The position numbers and the translations under genes are program-made. Below are positions 34,975 to 44,992 of a DNA stretch of 64,000 bases, one piece after another. The stretch lies in assembly GCA_031963225.1 (NCBI GenBank), contig JASSUD010000005.1, forward strand, positions 14,056-78,055. The letters run 5' to 3'. How positions within the stretch are numbered: the first letter of the stretch is position 1; every line of letters begins with the position of its first letter. Source of the DNA: JASSUD01 sp031963225. Lineage in GTDB: Bacteria; Pseudomonadota; Gammaproteobacteria; Burkholderiales; Burkholderiaceae. Below the pieces are notes generated by a model. That model was not told the DNA's origin. It did not search any database and worked only from the letters and a program-made list of their open reading frames with translations.

Positions 34975-37731
34975 ATGATAAATATATCAAATTGGGTTAG
35001 TGTAGGCAATATAAAATCTGATAGAGACGCATTAAAAGGAGAAATAATAAATGGATACCTTATTGATCCTAACCATAATGAAAAATTGATCGAATCAATA
35101 CATTTCCCTCCTGAAGACAATCAACTCGGCCATTATAATTGGCCAAAACATTTCTCAGATTATATAAATAAAAATGGAAATTCCTTAAAAGCTGGTGTAA
35201 AACCAAGTGATGGCGAATTAAAAACAGAATATAGTCAATATTTAAACAATCTATGGATCCCACAAAATTCAAATTATATAGCATTTACCACTTGTATTAG
35301 TTTAGATAATTGGGCAAAAGTAGGAAATATAGAATCTAAAGGGGATATAACAGAAAATACAGAAATTAAACTAACTGTTTCCAGCCCCTCAGGAAGTATA
35401 ATTTATGAGCAACTTTCTTTAATCCCTAATAAAGAAGAATTAAGAAGATACACATGGCCATATGTGATAGCCACTTTTATTAATAAGAATAGCAAATTTA
35501 TAAAAGTGGGAGAAAAAAACAATGACGATCACCTCATATCCCCATTACATTCTTCTTATCGAAACATTTTATGGGCTCCTAAGCACTCAAATTTAAATAT
35601 AAATATATCTCTAAATTTTAGTGAAGAAGCAATAGAGGACACCAAAAATATATATAGCAAAGCAAAACAATCACTACTCGCTTCTCCACCGACCAAAGAT
35701 AAGGTGGAAGATTGGCACTCAAAATTTAAAGATGGGAAATTTTCTGATATCCAATACCCCCCTCCTGATATAAACGTTGATGACGTTCAACCTCTTTATG
35801 AGCATTTTACAAGAATTATAGCTATTGAAAATTATATAATCCAAGTAGAACCTAATAATATAAAATATATAAATATGGTTGTGGATGGCATAAATCATTA
35901 CGCTAGTTGTAAATACCAAACATCAAACTGGTGGGAAGGTCAAATAGGCCTTGCAAGACAAGCTGCTATAAGTGCTATGCTAATTGCACCGGTTTCCAAA
36001 AAAAATGCACTGGCTGCCATATTTTTACCCTATATTAAAAATAATTCTAATACAGACCAAAAGAAAACTGGAGCTAATCGTTCAGATATAGCATACGTTC
36101 AAATTATGTGGAGTCTCGCAGGATGGAAAAATACGCTATCCTCTGAATACATACAATACCTCATGGCTGCATCTACAACCCTTTCCTCTCTATGCATGCC
36201 TGTTGATCGCTATGGAAAAGAAGATGGCGAAGGGATTTGTGTAGATTATAGTTTTAGCCAGCATAACCCTAAAAATGGTGATAAATATTGCGCACAATTA
36301 TATGCCTGTTCTTATGGAACTGTATTATTTAGTTCAGTATTCACTGCTATGAAGGTACTTACAGGGTCCTTCATGCTTAATCATAATGCAATGGACGGTA
36401 TGATTAACGCACTCATTCAAGGTTTAGGTTGGTATGCATATGCAAACATGGTAGATTTTCATCCTCAAGGCAGAGCGATCAGTCGAGGAAATATGACTAG
36501 TTATGCTTGGAGAAATTGGGTGAAAGAAATAAAACCTCATGCGTCCGATGAACAATTAGAGATATTAAATGAACTATATATTCGCTTTGCCAATAAAGAT
36601 GAAACAAAAAATAATTACTTTATTGGAGGCAAAGCCCACTGGGTTAATGATTATCTAGCTTATTTCGCGAAAGGATTTTGTTTCTGGAGCAAAGTAGTTT
36701 CCACTCGTACAGTGGGTTCAGAAAGTGGAAATGGAGAAAATATAAAGGGATATTATATTGGGTGCGGCAGCCATTTTATAACGACTCAAGGTGATGAATA
36801 TTTAAAAATCCAACCGCTTTGGAACTGGCAGCAAATCCCTGGAACCACAACCGAACAAATTCCAAGTTTTAAATGGCCAAATATTGACTGGGGCGGTAAC
36901 AACTGGGGCAGTCATGATTTTGCAGGTGTTATTTCAGACAAGAAAGTAGGTATTTCTTCAATGATTCTCACACGAGAGAAAGTACAAAATGCCAGAAAAA
37001 CGACATTTGGCCTTCCTGATAGAATGATTTGCATGGGATCTTGTATTGATACTTCCCTGTCAAAAAACAAAGTTGTAACTACTGTTGAACAAAACTTTTT
37101 CGATGGGAAAGCCATTGTTTCATATTTAAATAAACCAGATGAAATTATCACTGATGTTTGCTATATCACTTCAGAAAGCATTTCTGGAATTAAACATCGG
37201 GGCATGTATTACGATTTCTCTGCTATTCCTAGGCAGTCTATAACTTTAAATATTAGCCTTAATACAGGAAGCTGGAGCGAAATTAATACGAAAGGAAGCA
37301 CCAAACCCGTGAAAGGCAAAGTTTTTACTATCTCAATCAATCATAAAAAAAGCCACTTAGAAAGCTATTTTTATACAGTCTCGATTCCCAGTGAGAATTC
37401 TAAAAGTAAATATACTATTTCCAATAATGATAACTATCATCTTGTTTCTGAAAACGATGGCTCTGCTGTATATTCAACGGTGTATGCAGTAGATGAACCC
37501 ATTAAATTTTCGCTTATGAATAATATATATATATGCCCGCTGACAGCGACCTCTTTTATTGCAAGGACTGATGGCAAAAAAGTAACCATTACTACTGCAG
37601 ATATATCTCAGAAGGGAGAAAAAATTAGTTTTTCAATTACACGCGGCTTAGACGAGCCGATCATTCTTTCACGACAACAAGAAGTAAATAGTAATGATAT
37701 TGGCAAAAGCATAACCTTACAGCTAGGTTAG
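34975..37731 (+). CDS. Polysaccharide lyase family 8 enzyme with two N-terminal repeat modules
   Basis: 918 residues. The catalytic part has the PL8 landmarks in order: NWWEGQIGLARQ (318), TGANRSD with catalytic Asn368, SFSQH with His430, YACSYG with Tyr447, and GRAISR with Arg500/Arg504, then a beta-rich C-terminal half. PL8 enzymes cleave uronate polysaccharides such as hyaluronan, chondroitin or xanthan by beta-elimination. In family members I recall, the His and Tyr are nine residues apart; here they are 17 apart, an apparent eight-residue insertion. Residues 5-100 and 110-205 are two copies of one module (NWVSVGNIKS/NWAKVGNIES; NLWIPQNS/ILWAPKHS), perhaps for binding sugar. No signal peptide is visible, unusual for a lyase of outside polymers. 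The gene is AT-rich, likely acquired. Confidence 0.85.
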   Translation: MINISNWVSVGNIKSDRDALKGEIINGYLIDPNHNEKLIESIHFPPEDNQLGHYNWPKHFSDYINKNGNSLKAGVKPSDGELKTEYSQYLNNLWIPQNSNYIAFTTCISLDNWAKVGNIESKGDITENTEIKLTVSSPSGSIIYEQLSLIPNKEELRRYTWPYVIATFINKNSKFIKVGEKNNDDHLISPLHSSYRNILWAPKHSNLNINISLNFSEEAIEDTKNIYSKAKQSLLASPPTKDKVEDWHSKFKDGKFSDIQYPPPDINVDDVQPLYEHFTRIIAIENYIIQVEPNNIKYINMVVDGINHYASCKYQTSNWWEGQIGLARQAAISAMLIAPVSKKNALAAIFLPYIKNNSNTDQKKTGANRSDIAYVQIMWSLAGWKNTLSSEYIQYLMAASTTLSSLCMPVDRYGKEDGEGICVDYSFSQHNPKNGDKYCAQLYACSYGTVLFSSVFTAMKVLTGSFMLNHNAMDGMINALIQGLGWYAYANMVDFHPQGRAISRGNMTSYAWRNWVKEIKPHASDEQLEILNELYIRFANKDETKNNYFIGGKAHWVNDYLAYFAKGFCFWSKVVSTRTVGSESGNGENIKGYYIGCGSHFITTQGDEYLKIQPLWNWQQIPGTTTEQIPSFKWPNIDWGGNNWGSHDFAGVISDKKVGISSMILTREKVQNARKTTFGLPDRMICMGSCIDTSLSKNKVVTTVEQNFFDGKAIVSYLNKPDEIITDVCYITSESISGIKHRGMYYDFSAIPRQSITLNISLNTGSWSEINTKGSTKPVKGKVFTISINHKKSHLESYFYTVSIPSENSKSKYTISNNDNYHLVSENDGSAVYSTVYAVDEPIKFSLMNNIYICPLTATSFIARTDGKKVTITTADISQKGEKISFSITRGLDEPIILSRQQEVNSNDIGKSITLQLG

Positions 37732-38280
37732 AAAAAGTCTGACCCGTGCACTAATTCCGCGTCGCGATAACTTGCCGTCAAGCGTTTCAGATTCTTTTTG
37801 CGCGATCAAGGATGTAAGTTGATCGATATCCCTTAATATGTATTAGTTCCGATTTGATCGTACAGTAAGACTTTGCGAAGAGATGGGAATGCGGTAATAT
37901 TCACATTAGAGCGCCAATCAAGATTGCAAATATTCAACATGAAAAACGTGCGCTAGAGCAAACGTTGAGGGGAAGGTTAAGCATGTTTTTTGATGATTTT
38001 TGCCCCGACTCTGTTTTTTCTCGCAAAGCCTCATCATTGGGCAAAAGAAGTTGTTTAACAGGTCGCGGTAGGGACGGCGGTTACCCGCCGCCCCCCGCAC
38101 AGATCCGTACTTACGGGACTACCGCATACGGCTCCTGCCAAAGATGTTGACGATGGCATTCCGATAGAGCGCATGGAGGAAGTCGATTGGGACAAGGTCA
38201 ATCTCGATGAATGGATAGGGCTGCTTCAGCAGAACGGGCATTTCCCGAACTTCAAACGAGATCGAGATAAGCCAATCTAG
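37732..38280 (+). pseudogene. Remnant region with a mobile-element-like tail and a gene fragment
   Basis: Two remnants are seen. About 38060-38140 is GC-rich (GGACGGCGGTTACCCGCCGC and onward) and resembles sequence I associate with group II intron/reverse-transcriptase elements, but no reverse transcriptase frame is present. From about 38148 to a TAG at 38280 a frame reads DDGIPIERMEEVDWDKVNLD and so on to FPNFKRDRDKPI, the C-terminal tail of a lost protein I cannot name. It overlaps the 3' end of the reverse-strand NACHT gene. The 300 bases before show nothing clear. Confidence 0.4.
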
Positions 38281-41200
38281 ATCGGATAACCGTATCTACC
38301 TGAGCTGGTAGCGTAAACGCTGGCATTTCTCCTTTTTTTGTCTGCAAGCGTGGCGGTTTCTTCTGAAAAGCTTGGTGCGGCTCTCCTGTCGCGCCGCGTT
38401 GTTTGAGTAGTTGCGTATTTCTTGCGCTAAGTCCGCGCACATCTTGAATGGACACTCCTGATGCCGTCAATGTTGTTTGTGTGGAAGCCCAATCTAAGGT
38501 CACGTGGCACGTTTCACCGTCCCGATGCACTTGCCAAACACGTACCACTTTGTCATACCCTCCCGTTGCAAGCCAGGATCCTTTGGCGTTGGTGTACCAA
38601 GTAACAGACATGACGCCTCCATTAAAACCTTCAATCTCAGTCAAACATTGGCCTGAAGTGATTGACCACAGTCGCACGTTGTCCCAACCGCCCGAAGCCA
38701 GTATTTGTCCATCGCGTGAAAACGCGACGCTCGTTACTCCCCCGGTATGCCCCTCGAGAGTGCACAGCGACTTTTTCTCTGCCACGGACCACAGTCGCAC
38801 CGTATTGTCCCCACTGCTAGAGGCCAGCGTTTGGCCATCACTTGAAAACGTCACGCTATATACCCGTTCAGTATGCCCTTCGAATATATGCAATAGCTTT
38901 TTATCTGCCACCGACCACAGCCGCACCGTCGTCTCCCCACCGCTAGAGGCTAGTATTTGGCCATCGCTTGAGAATGCGACGCTGCCCACATCGTAGATAT
39001 GCCCTTCGAAAATGTGCAGTAGCTTTTTCTCTTCCACTGACCACAGCCGCACCGTCTTATCATCACCGCCAGAGGCTAGCGTTTGGCCATCGTTTGAGAA
39101 CGTTACGCTTTTTACTCCTTCAGTATGCCCTTCGAACGTATGCAGCAGTTTTTTTTCTGCTACTGACCACAGCCGCACCGTATTGTCCGTACTCCCAGAG
39201 ACCAACATTTGGCCATCACTTGAGAAAGTCACACTGCGCACACTGCTAGTGTGCTCATCGAACGTGTGCAATAGTTTTTTTTCTGCTACCGACCACAGCC
39301 GCACCGTTTTGTCTGCACTGGCAGAGGCCAAGGTTTGACCATCGCTGGAGAACGCGACATCTGCCACCATCTCCATATGCCCCTCGAACGTGTGCAGATG
39401 TGCTAACGTCTCAACTTCATATAGTGCAACATTTCCTGCTTCGAAGACGGAGCCTACTGCCGCCACTAAATAGCGCCCATCGGGCGAATAACAGCAAGCC
39501 TGAACTTGGTTGTCCAATTCCAAGCTCGGTAATTCCCCAAACTGCACGCCATCCATCCGCGCACCCGTTAAATTTGCATTACGCAGCCATATACCCGTCA
39601 AGTTCACCTTGCGTAAATCTGCGCCTTGAAGTTTCACTGCATCCAATATCCCGTAACTGAGATCGGCACCTGGAATCTGAATTCCTGCTAAATCAGTGTC
39701 TATGAACGACACACCGGCGCTGTTCAGAATCGTTATCGAATTCGCTGCTGCCTTACGTATCGTTGCATCAGTTTTAGAGCGCTCGACAAAGGCATGCAGT
39801 TGCTGTTTAAAGCTTGGCTCGGTTTGCACCCGTTCAGCTAAAAACTGAATCATGGCGGGTTCTTTGATTAGATTAAGGCGGGTTAATAGCGATTCAGGCA
39901 GCAAAATGGCTTTAATATCTTCCTCTTCAGGTCGGCTCTCAAAGCTCAAGAAAGAGGCATCACTGCCACGACGAACAGTGGCAGGTTGATGCACAGCAGC
40001 GGTGGTGCCAGCTTTCAAATCAATCTCTTGCGGCTGACAAATATCTCGTGTGGCAAAGTATTCCAGAAATGATTTATGCTCAAATCGATATTGATTCCCA
40101 TTGCGAATTAGCGGCCATGCTTTACGCAAGATTCTGGTGCGAGGCGCTTCATTAAAAAAAGCGTCTTTCCACGTCCCTTTATCTTTAGCGGGGTAATATT
40201 CTACGACGAGATTACCTTGGTTCTTCTCGTAAATTGCGACCGCCAACTCAGTCACAAACTGGAAACAATGATCGACAAAACCATGCTCGTCTAAAGCATT
40301 AAAAGCACTGTCAAGATCATCCGTGAACCCTTCTCCCTGTAAACGTTGCTTTTCCCGCTCAAACCGCGCCTTCATCGCTTCGTCATAAAGCGCAACACGG
40401 GTCAGCGAAGAAATCTGATCCTGTTCACCTAAGCTTAATAAACGAGGTAAAACGGCTAATGCGATTTTTAGCAGTAATGGTGTACGCTTAAAATTCTCAT
40501 CGATCTGCATTAGCCCCCGTTGATAATCTGACACCTGCCAATGCTGTAGATCAAATCTATCATCGCTCACTTCTCTATGTTGGTGCTTAAAATCAACGTG
40601 CAGTCGAACATATTGATCAATCTCTGCTTCGCCAAACGGAGCTACCACCCATTCTTGAAACAATGCTGGATTATCCGGTTGAAAACGTGCCCAATAGTTT
40701 GCATCCAGATGTTGGCTGCGACAACCGACGATCATCTGACCTTGCCACGCTCCAGGCTCATTGAATCGATTACTTTTATATAGATTCTCGTTCGCCCTGC
40801 TTTCATCATAACCATCTGCAATCACGATAAATTCACGCGTCTCTTTGAGCGTCTTAATTTGCGCGTGCGTCAAGTCCAAGCGGCGTAAGTGCTTCGTCAT
40901 GAAGTCTTGCTCTGGATTATCAATCTCAGATAGAGGGATAAATAAAGGAATGATGCTACCTTTGCGATAGCTCGCCCAGAGCGTTGATTCCAAAAAGCGT
41001 AAGAAGGTGGACTTACCGGCCCCTGAGTCACCGAGCACTAAGGCCATTTTTTTGTTGCTGTTAAAAAACGCCTTGGCTTCTTTCGCTAAATCAAACGTGT
41101 CCGTATCAGCATCAGACAAACTCGCTTTGCCGCGCGGTGAGACATACAGCGGATTGCCCCAATGTGCCAAGCGTTGTACTTTGAGTCGGTGTAATTCTGT

Positions 41201-43159
41201 CTCTAGCCATTGCTTGTTCTGGACTTTATCCAATAAGCTCAATGCTATTGGCTGTGGGCGAGCCTCATAGAGGGGATAAGGACTCAGGGGGCCAGTCAAA
41301 CAAGTCTGTTGATAGAAGGTTTGTTGGGCAACATCGCCTACTGTTTTGAGCTGCTCCAGTAATGAACTGGCTTCATCTTTAACTGGCGACTCGTCAGCAA
41401 GCGTGCGCATAATTTGCACCACACGTTGCTGGATCAGTGGATGCTTACCCCATATCTGATCCTCTTCATACAGCTGACCTAACCATTGTAGGGCTTGCTT
41501 TCGGGTATCTAGCGCCTGCTCAGGATGCGCAGCGATTTGCCCTAAACGCTCGCTTAAGCCCCATAAAAAGGTTTTATGCCAACGACAGGCTTTAAGATCA
41601 GGCTGTATCAGTTTTTGTTTAAATTCCTCAAGCTGGGCTGATGGTACTTCGTCCAAGCCGCGTAGCATTGAATACCAAATCTGCTTTCGTTCAAAGGAAA
41701 ATCCCTCTTTGAGGCTCTCAATCAATTCCTGTCCGCTTTCCTGAAGCGCTGTCACTTTATTATAGGTGTCGCTAGCAAACTGGATCAGATCACTGATCGG
41801 TTCTTGTAAATTTTTAATGCCATCGACAAAACGATTCAGATCAAACGCTTTTGCCGCGCTCACAAATCCTGACACTCCCTCGATTACCCCACTGACACGT
41901 CGCCAAACAACTTGCCAAGGCGTTTCATCATCTGGCACACGCGCTAATGCTTGGCCTGCGTACTCAGCTTGATAAACGAGATAAGGATCACTTGATTGCT
42001 TCAATCCATTGAAAAATTCTTTTAACGGCTGATGCAGCGCCTCACGGTCAAGATCAGTGACTTGGTTATCGGCCATCGCATCCAACAGCTGACAGATCGC
42101 TAGTGTTAAGCGATATTGGTTCTCCTCGCTTTGCGCATGGGTATTTTTTAGGCGATCAGCCAGATTGCCTAACATCTTGACCAAATCATCAGTACGCAAG
42201 CTAGCGGGCGGTGCGTGACGAATCATCTGCGCTAAACCATGCAACAGATCAAAATCTAACAATGTCAACTCATCAAGTTTAGTGATGAGCTTATTGAGCA
42301 ATTTTTGGAAATTATCACGCGTGTAAACTGGCGCTAAGGTCGCTACCTCCACCACCGCAGCCGCATTTTTAAGTTCATCTTTCTCAAAAGCACGAACGAT
42401 ATCTTCCACGAGCAGATCCAATTCTTGCCGTGCATCTGGATCTTGTTTAACGCGTGCCAACCAGGCTGACTCTTCAGCGCTTAACTGAGTCACAGATGCC
42501 GGTTCTTGCTTATGCAAATCTAACAGCAATAGACAGTAAGTTAGCTGCTCCGTATTTCTCAAAAGCTGACCGGCTAGTGGTAAAGCAGGGGGAGTCAGGG
42601 GGAGATTTTTTAAGAAAAACTGAAAGGCGGAAGTTTCTTTCGCATCAAGGGCAGGCGTGGATGGGCACGAAGCAGAGGCAGAAACGGTAGAAATCGCTGA
42701 GCTAGAGGAAGACGTGGGTTTGTGTAAACCTATGAATGGGCTAAACGGAAGGCTTGGGCTGGTAGGGCGTTGGGCCAGTACCCTTAATGCTTCCTGAGCT
42801 TCCTGATGTCCCCACTTATGAGCTTTCTCATACTGTGCGTTGGCTTTATCCCACTGCTTTAACCGGCTGAATACCTCGCCGCGCTCGAAATGAACATTGG
42901 CTATGCTCTTTTGCAAGTCCTTTTGTTCAACCGTCTCAGGAGTGCGGGCTGATCTGATGAAATGTCTCTTCTCGTAGAAACTGGGCGACTCGATCTTTTC
43001 ATACTTAGCCAGCTCGTGTAGCGCGGCTTCGACTCGCTCGTAATAATAATCAGCGATGACGGGTTTTTTTTCCTTATATTCACGCGCGTTCTCTAACTCA
43101 CGAGCGATGACTTCTGGTGCGAAAGGTATCGGTAGTTTCTGACTCGTAATACTTAACAT
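38252..43159 (-). CDS. Giant NACHT NTPase with pentapeptide and WD40 repeats
   Basis: 1635 residues. Residues 30-150 form TPR-like helices (VHFERGEVFSRLKQWDKANA), 190-700 a long helical region, then a NACHT/STAND NTPase: Walker A GDSGAGKST at 710-718 and Walker B-like EFIVIADGYDES near 790. About 1140-1205 are pentapeptide repeats (AGIQIPGADLSYG, GADLRKVNLTG). From about 1210 follow eight WD40 blades, six of them nearly identical 42-residue units with TVRLWSVAEKKLLHTF. STAND proteins sense a ligand through their repeats and assemble on NTP binding; bacterial members act in phage defence or signalling. No recognised toxic effector domain is seen at the N-terminus, so its output is unknown. AGAGG precedes the start. 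Confidence 0.9.
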   Translation of the reverse strand: MLSITSQKLPIPFAPEVIARELENAREYKEKKPVIADYYYERVEAALHELAKYEKIESPSFYEKRHFIRSARTPETVEQKDLQKSIANVHFERGEVFSRLKQWDKANAQYEKAHKWGHQEAQEALRVLAQRPTSPSLPFSPFIGLHKPTSSSSSAISTVSASASCPSTPALDAKETSAFQFFLKNLPLTPPALPLAGQLLRNTEQLTYCLLLLDLHKQEPASVTQLSAEESAWLARVKQDPDARQELDLLVEDIVRAFEKDELKNAAAVVEVATLAPVYTRDNFQKLLNKLITKLDELTLLDFDLLHGLAQMIRHAPPASLRTDDLVKMLGNLADRLKNTHAQSEENQYRLTLAICQLLDAMADNQVTDLDREALHQPLKEFFNGLKQSSDPYLVYQAEYAGQALARVPDDETPWQVVWRRVSGVIEGVSGFVSAAKAFDLNRFVDGIKNLQEPISDLIQFASDTYNKVTALQESGQELIESLKEGFSFERKQIWYSMLRGLDEVPSAQLEEFKQKLIQPDLKACRWHKTFLWGLSERLGQIAAHPEQALDTRKQALQWLGQLYEEDQIWGKHPLIQQRVVQIMRTLADESPVKDEASSLLEQLKTVGDVAQQTFYQQTCLTGPLSPYPLYEARPQPIALSLLDKVQNKQWLETELHRLKVQRLAHWGNPLYVSPRGKASLSDADTDTFDLAKEAKAFFNSNKKMALVLGDSGAGKSTFLRFLESTLWASYRKGSIIPLFIPLSEIDNPEQDFMTKHLRRLDLTHAQIKTLKETREFIVIADGYDESRANENLYKSNRFNEPGAWQGQMIVGCRSQHLDANYWARFQPDNPALFQEWVVAPFGEAEIDQYVRLHVDFKHQHREVSDDRFDLQHWQVSDYQRGLMQIDENFKRTPLLLKIALAVLPRLLSLGEQDQISSLTRVALYDEAMKARFEREKQRLQGEGFTDDLDSAFNALDEHGFVDHCFQFVTELAVAIYEKNQGNLVVEYYPAKDKGTWKDAFFNEAPRTRILRKAWPLIRNGNQYRFEHKSFLEYFATRDICQPQEIDLKAGTTAAVHQPATVRRGSDASFLSFESRPEEEDIKAILLPESLLTRLNLIKEPAMIQFLAERVQTEPSFKQQLHAFVERSKTDATIRKAAANSITILNSAGVSFIDTDLAGIQIPGADLSYGILDAVKLQGADLRKVNLTGIWLRNANLTGARMDGVQFGELPSLELDNQVQACCYSPDGRYLVAAVGSVFEAGNVALYEVETLAHLHTFEGHMEMVADVAFSSDGQTLASASADKTVRLWSVAEKKLLHTFDEHTSSVRSVTFSSDGQMLVSGSTDNTVRLWSVAEKKLLHTFEGHTEGVKSVTFSNDGQTLASGGDDKTVRLWSVEEKKLLHIFEGHIYDVGSVAFSSDGQILASSGGETTVRLWSVADKKLLHIFEGHTERVYSVTFSSDGQTLASSSGDNTVRLWSVAEKKSLCTLEGHTGGVTSVAFSRDGQILASGGWDNVRLWSITSGQCLTEIEGFNGGVMSVTWYTNAKGSWLATGGYDKVVRVWQVHRDGETCHVTLDWASTQTTLTASGVSIQDVRGLSARNTQLLKQRGATGEPHQAFQKKPPRLQTKKGEMPAFTLPAQVDTVIRSRLAYLDLV

Positions 43160-43769
43160 GGGGCCTCTATTATTCTTTTTTATTCAAACTCAGTTTAGGG
43201 GTAAAGCGGCAACATGCTGCCGATGAGGCAATCTTCGCTGATAATGAAAATGCCTAAGGCTCGTGCATTAGCACATACCAGCCTTAGGCATCTTGCATGT
43301 TTTTTACGCTTTATACCAAGAATGATAAGACTGATGTATAAAGTTAAATCCTGATATTTGGAAGACAAAACAGGGATCTTGACGATCATTTATCGATCCC
43401 TTCTCTTACTCGGTGGCGACAAAACCGGCAATGAGCGTGGAACAAGCCGCCGCCTCAAAGCTAGAGCACCGCGACGATATGTATATCAGCTCGCTGCGTG
43501 AGTACTTTAAGGCCATAAGCGCGTAAGCGCGCATTGTTAATGGGTGGCAACTCCGGCAGGCTCATTGGTAACGGCGGCGTTGTAGTGGCGCACGAAGCTA
43601 ACATCATCTGTCTCTCGGCACCCCGGATAAATCTGGCTTTAATAGGCACGCTGTTTGTAACTATCAAGCTAAATGCTCAGTACTCTTCTTTTAAATACCT
43701 CTGCCATCGTGCGCTTTGCACGGTTTCATTTTGCTTCTATGCTCATCCCAATCTGGACTGGAATTTTCG
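43160..43769. other. Intergenic stretch with hairpin and unrecognised fragments
   Basis: ATGCCTAAGGCT (43250-43261) and AGCCTTAGGCAT (43280-43291) form a perfect 12-bp stem with an 18-base loop; GTTTTTT follows at 43299, so it could terminate forward transcription. Around 43430-43525 a forward frame (MSVEQAAASKLEHRDDMYIS on to YFKAISA) and around 43461-43667 a reverse frame look partly gene-like, but neither has a family I can name. They are probably remnants. Confidence 0.4.
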
Positions 43770-44200
43770 CTACGGCGTGTCATCTGGGAAAATCAGTTTA
43801 TAGCGCCTCAAGTCTTCCTGGAACGCATTACAGCGCGCGAGTTGTTCGCGAATTAACTGGCGGTCCTGCGCATAATCAAACTGCGCAGTCCAGTTATGGA
43901 CGCGCCATGGTTCGAATGAACGGTTGCGCATCCTTTTCATTGGTCAATCGCTTTAAAGGTAACAGGTAATCTTCGCGATACACCGTCGGCACCATGATGC
44001 GCCACAGCTTGGCTTCGCTGAGCAGGCAGCCCATTGCCAGTCGAGCTGTGCGGCCGTTACCATCTCTAAAGGGATGCTCCTCGGTTATGACGAATATCAT
44101 CATCAGTGCGCGGGCCACCGGATCGGTGATTGTCCTAACCCGCGCAAGTCCCTTTCGACTTACAGCCAGTGAACAGCACTTCTCCAGTGCCGATGTCCGA
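43770..44200 (-). pseudogene. Frameshifted Fic-family gene with intact HPFRDGNGRT
   Basis: Read on the reverse strand, about 44196-44120 gives MHKSDIGTGEVLFTGCKSKG. A shift then gives RVRTITDPVARALMMIFVIT and EEHPFRDGNGRTARLAMGCL, and a second shift near 43900 gives WRVHNWTAQFDYAQDRQLIR on to a stop at 43770. Joined, these make the C-terminal part of a standard Fic protein with the full active-site motif, including the catalytic His that the Fic protein at 18210 lacks. At least two frameshifts and a missing N-terminus make it inactive. Confidence 0.8.
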
Positions 44201-44692
44201 TTTGTGCATTCAAGAACCTTCCGTGTTGCGCACGGTCTGAAAATATGCGAATTGCCTCACAATTTGTCGGAAAATATGTCGTTATACTTTTTTGTACGAG
44301 TCAACATTTGAGAGAAATGAGGCGCGCTGCCTCACTAACGGGGAATCCTCCCGCATCTTGATTAGGCTGTTAAAGATTGTTAGGTGTTGCTGCAGCAACC
44401 TTCGACGACGTTAAGCTGATCGTGGAATGTAATAGTAGAAATTTACTTAGTGAAAATTTTGCGAGCGTTATAAAGATTGATTTAAAGAATTAGATAAAGC
44501 AGATCATCCACTGTTTATCTATAAAAAATTTTGATTGTTGGATGGGCCAATGCCGGTCTGCCGCCCTTCCCAAGAGCTTGGCATTACGAGTCGCAGTAGC
44601 AGTCAGCATTATGGGTAACTCACTTTTTGAGTAACGCAGTTACCCGTAAAAATACCGAGTTTCCACGAAACTCCTCGATCGATCTCAATAGC

Positions 44693-44725
44693 AAAAAACC
44701 CGCACAGCTAATAACCGTGGGGGTT
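44693..44725 (-). terminator. Rho-independent terminator (reverse strand)
   Basis: On the reverse strand AACCCCCAC (44725-44717) pairs with GTGCGGGTT (44705-44697) across an 11-base loop, with one C-C mismatch, and is followed by a run of T. It sits 34 bases beyond a tmRNA-like CCA end at 44760, where the terminator of that RNA gene is expected. Confidence 0.65.
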
Positions 44726-44758
44726 CTTTGGTGTCCCTGTGAATTATCGGAACCTAAT

Positions 44759-44774
44759 TTGGTGGAGCCGGCGG
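44759..44774 (-). other. tmRNA-like 3'-end fragment, candidate prophage attachment site
   Basis: Reverse-strand CCGCCGGCTCCACCA, the last 15 bases of a tmRNA-like gene, identical (16 bases with flank) to 19638-19653. The terminator at 44693-44725 lies on its 3' side, as at a native RNA gene end, and the sequence to its right is unrelated to an RNA gene. A left junction (attL) of an element extending to the right, which here is the prophage, would look exactly like this. The remaining 44201-44992 bases hold an inverted repeat (GGGTAACT/AGTTACCC at 44613-44645) and the promoter region of the next gene; no other gene is seen. Confidence 0.5.
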
Positions 44775-44992
44775 CCACCGCATACATGACTTAAGTCTTT
44801 GATTTTTATAGATTAAAATTTCCCGCCTTGCTAGAGTTACCAACAAAGTTACCAATAATTTTATTGGCTGTAGCTGAGATACAAAATGATGAGCAAGATG
44901 GGTTGATAAAGCTGCTTTTATACTGAAAAGGTATATACTTTGTAAACAAAAAGTACACATCAAACAAATATTTTGTAGCGGAGGTTAAGATT

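Noticed and set aside
38060..38140. Group II intron
   Set aside because: The GC-rich stretch resembles such elements but no reverse transcriptase frame or intron ends can be shown; kept only as a remnant.
43461..43667. 68-codon reverse frame and overlapping 30-codon forward frame
   Set aside because: Both look slightly gene-like but they overlap each other and neither matches a family I know.
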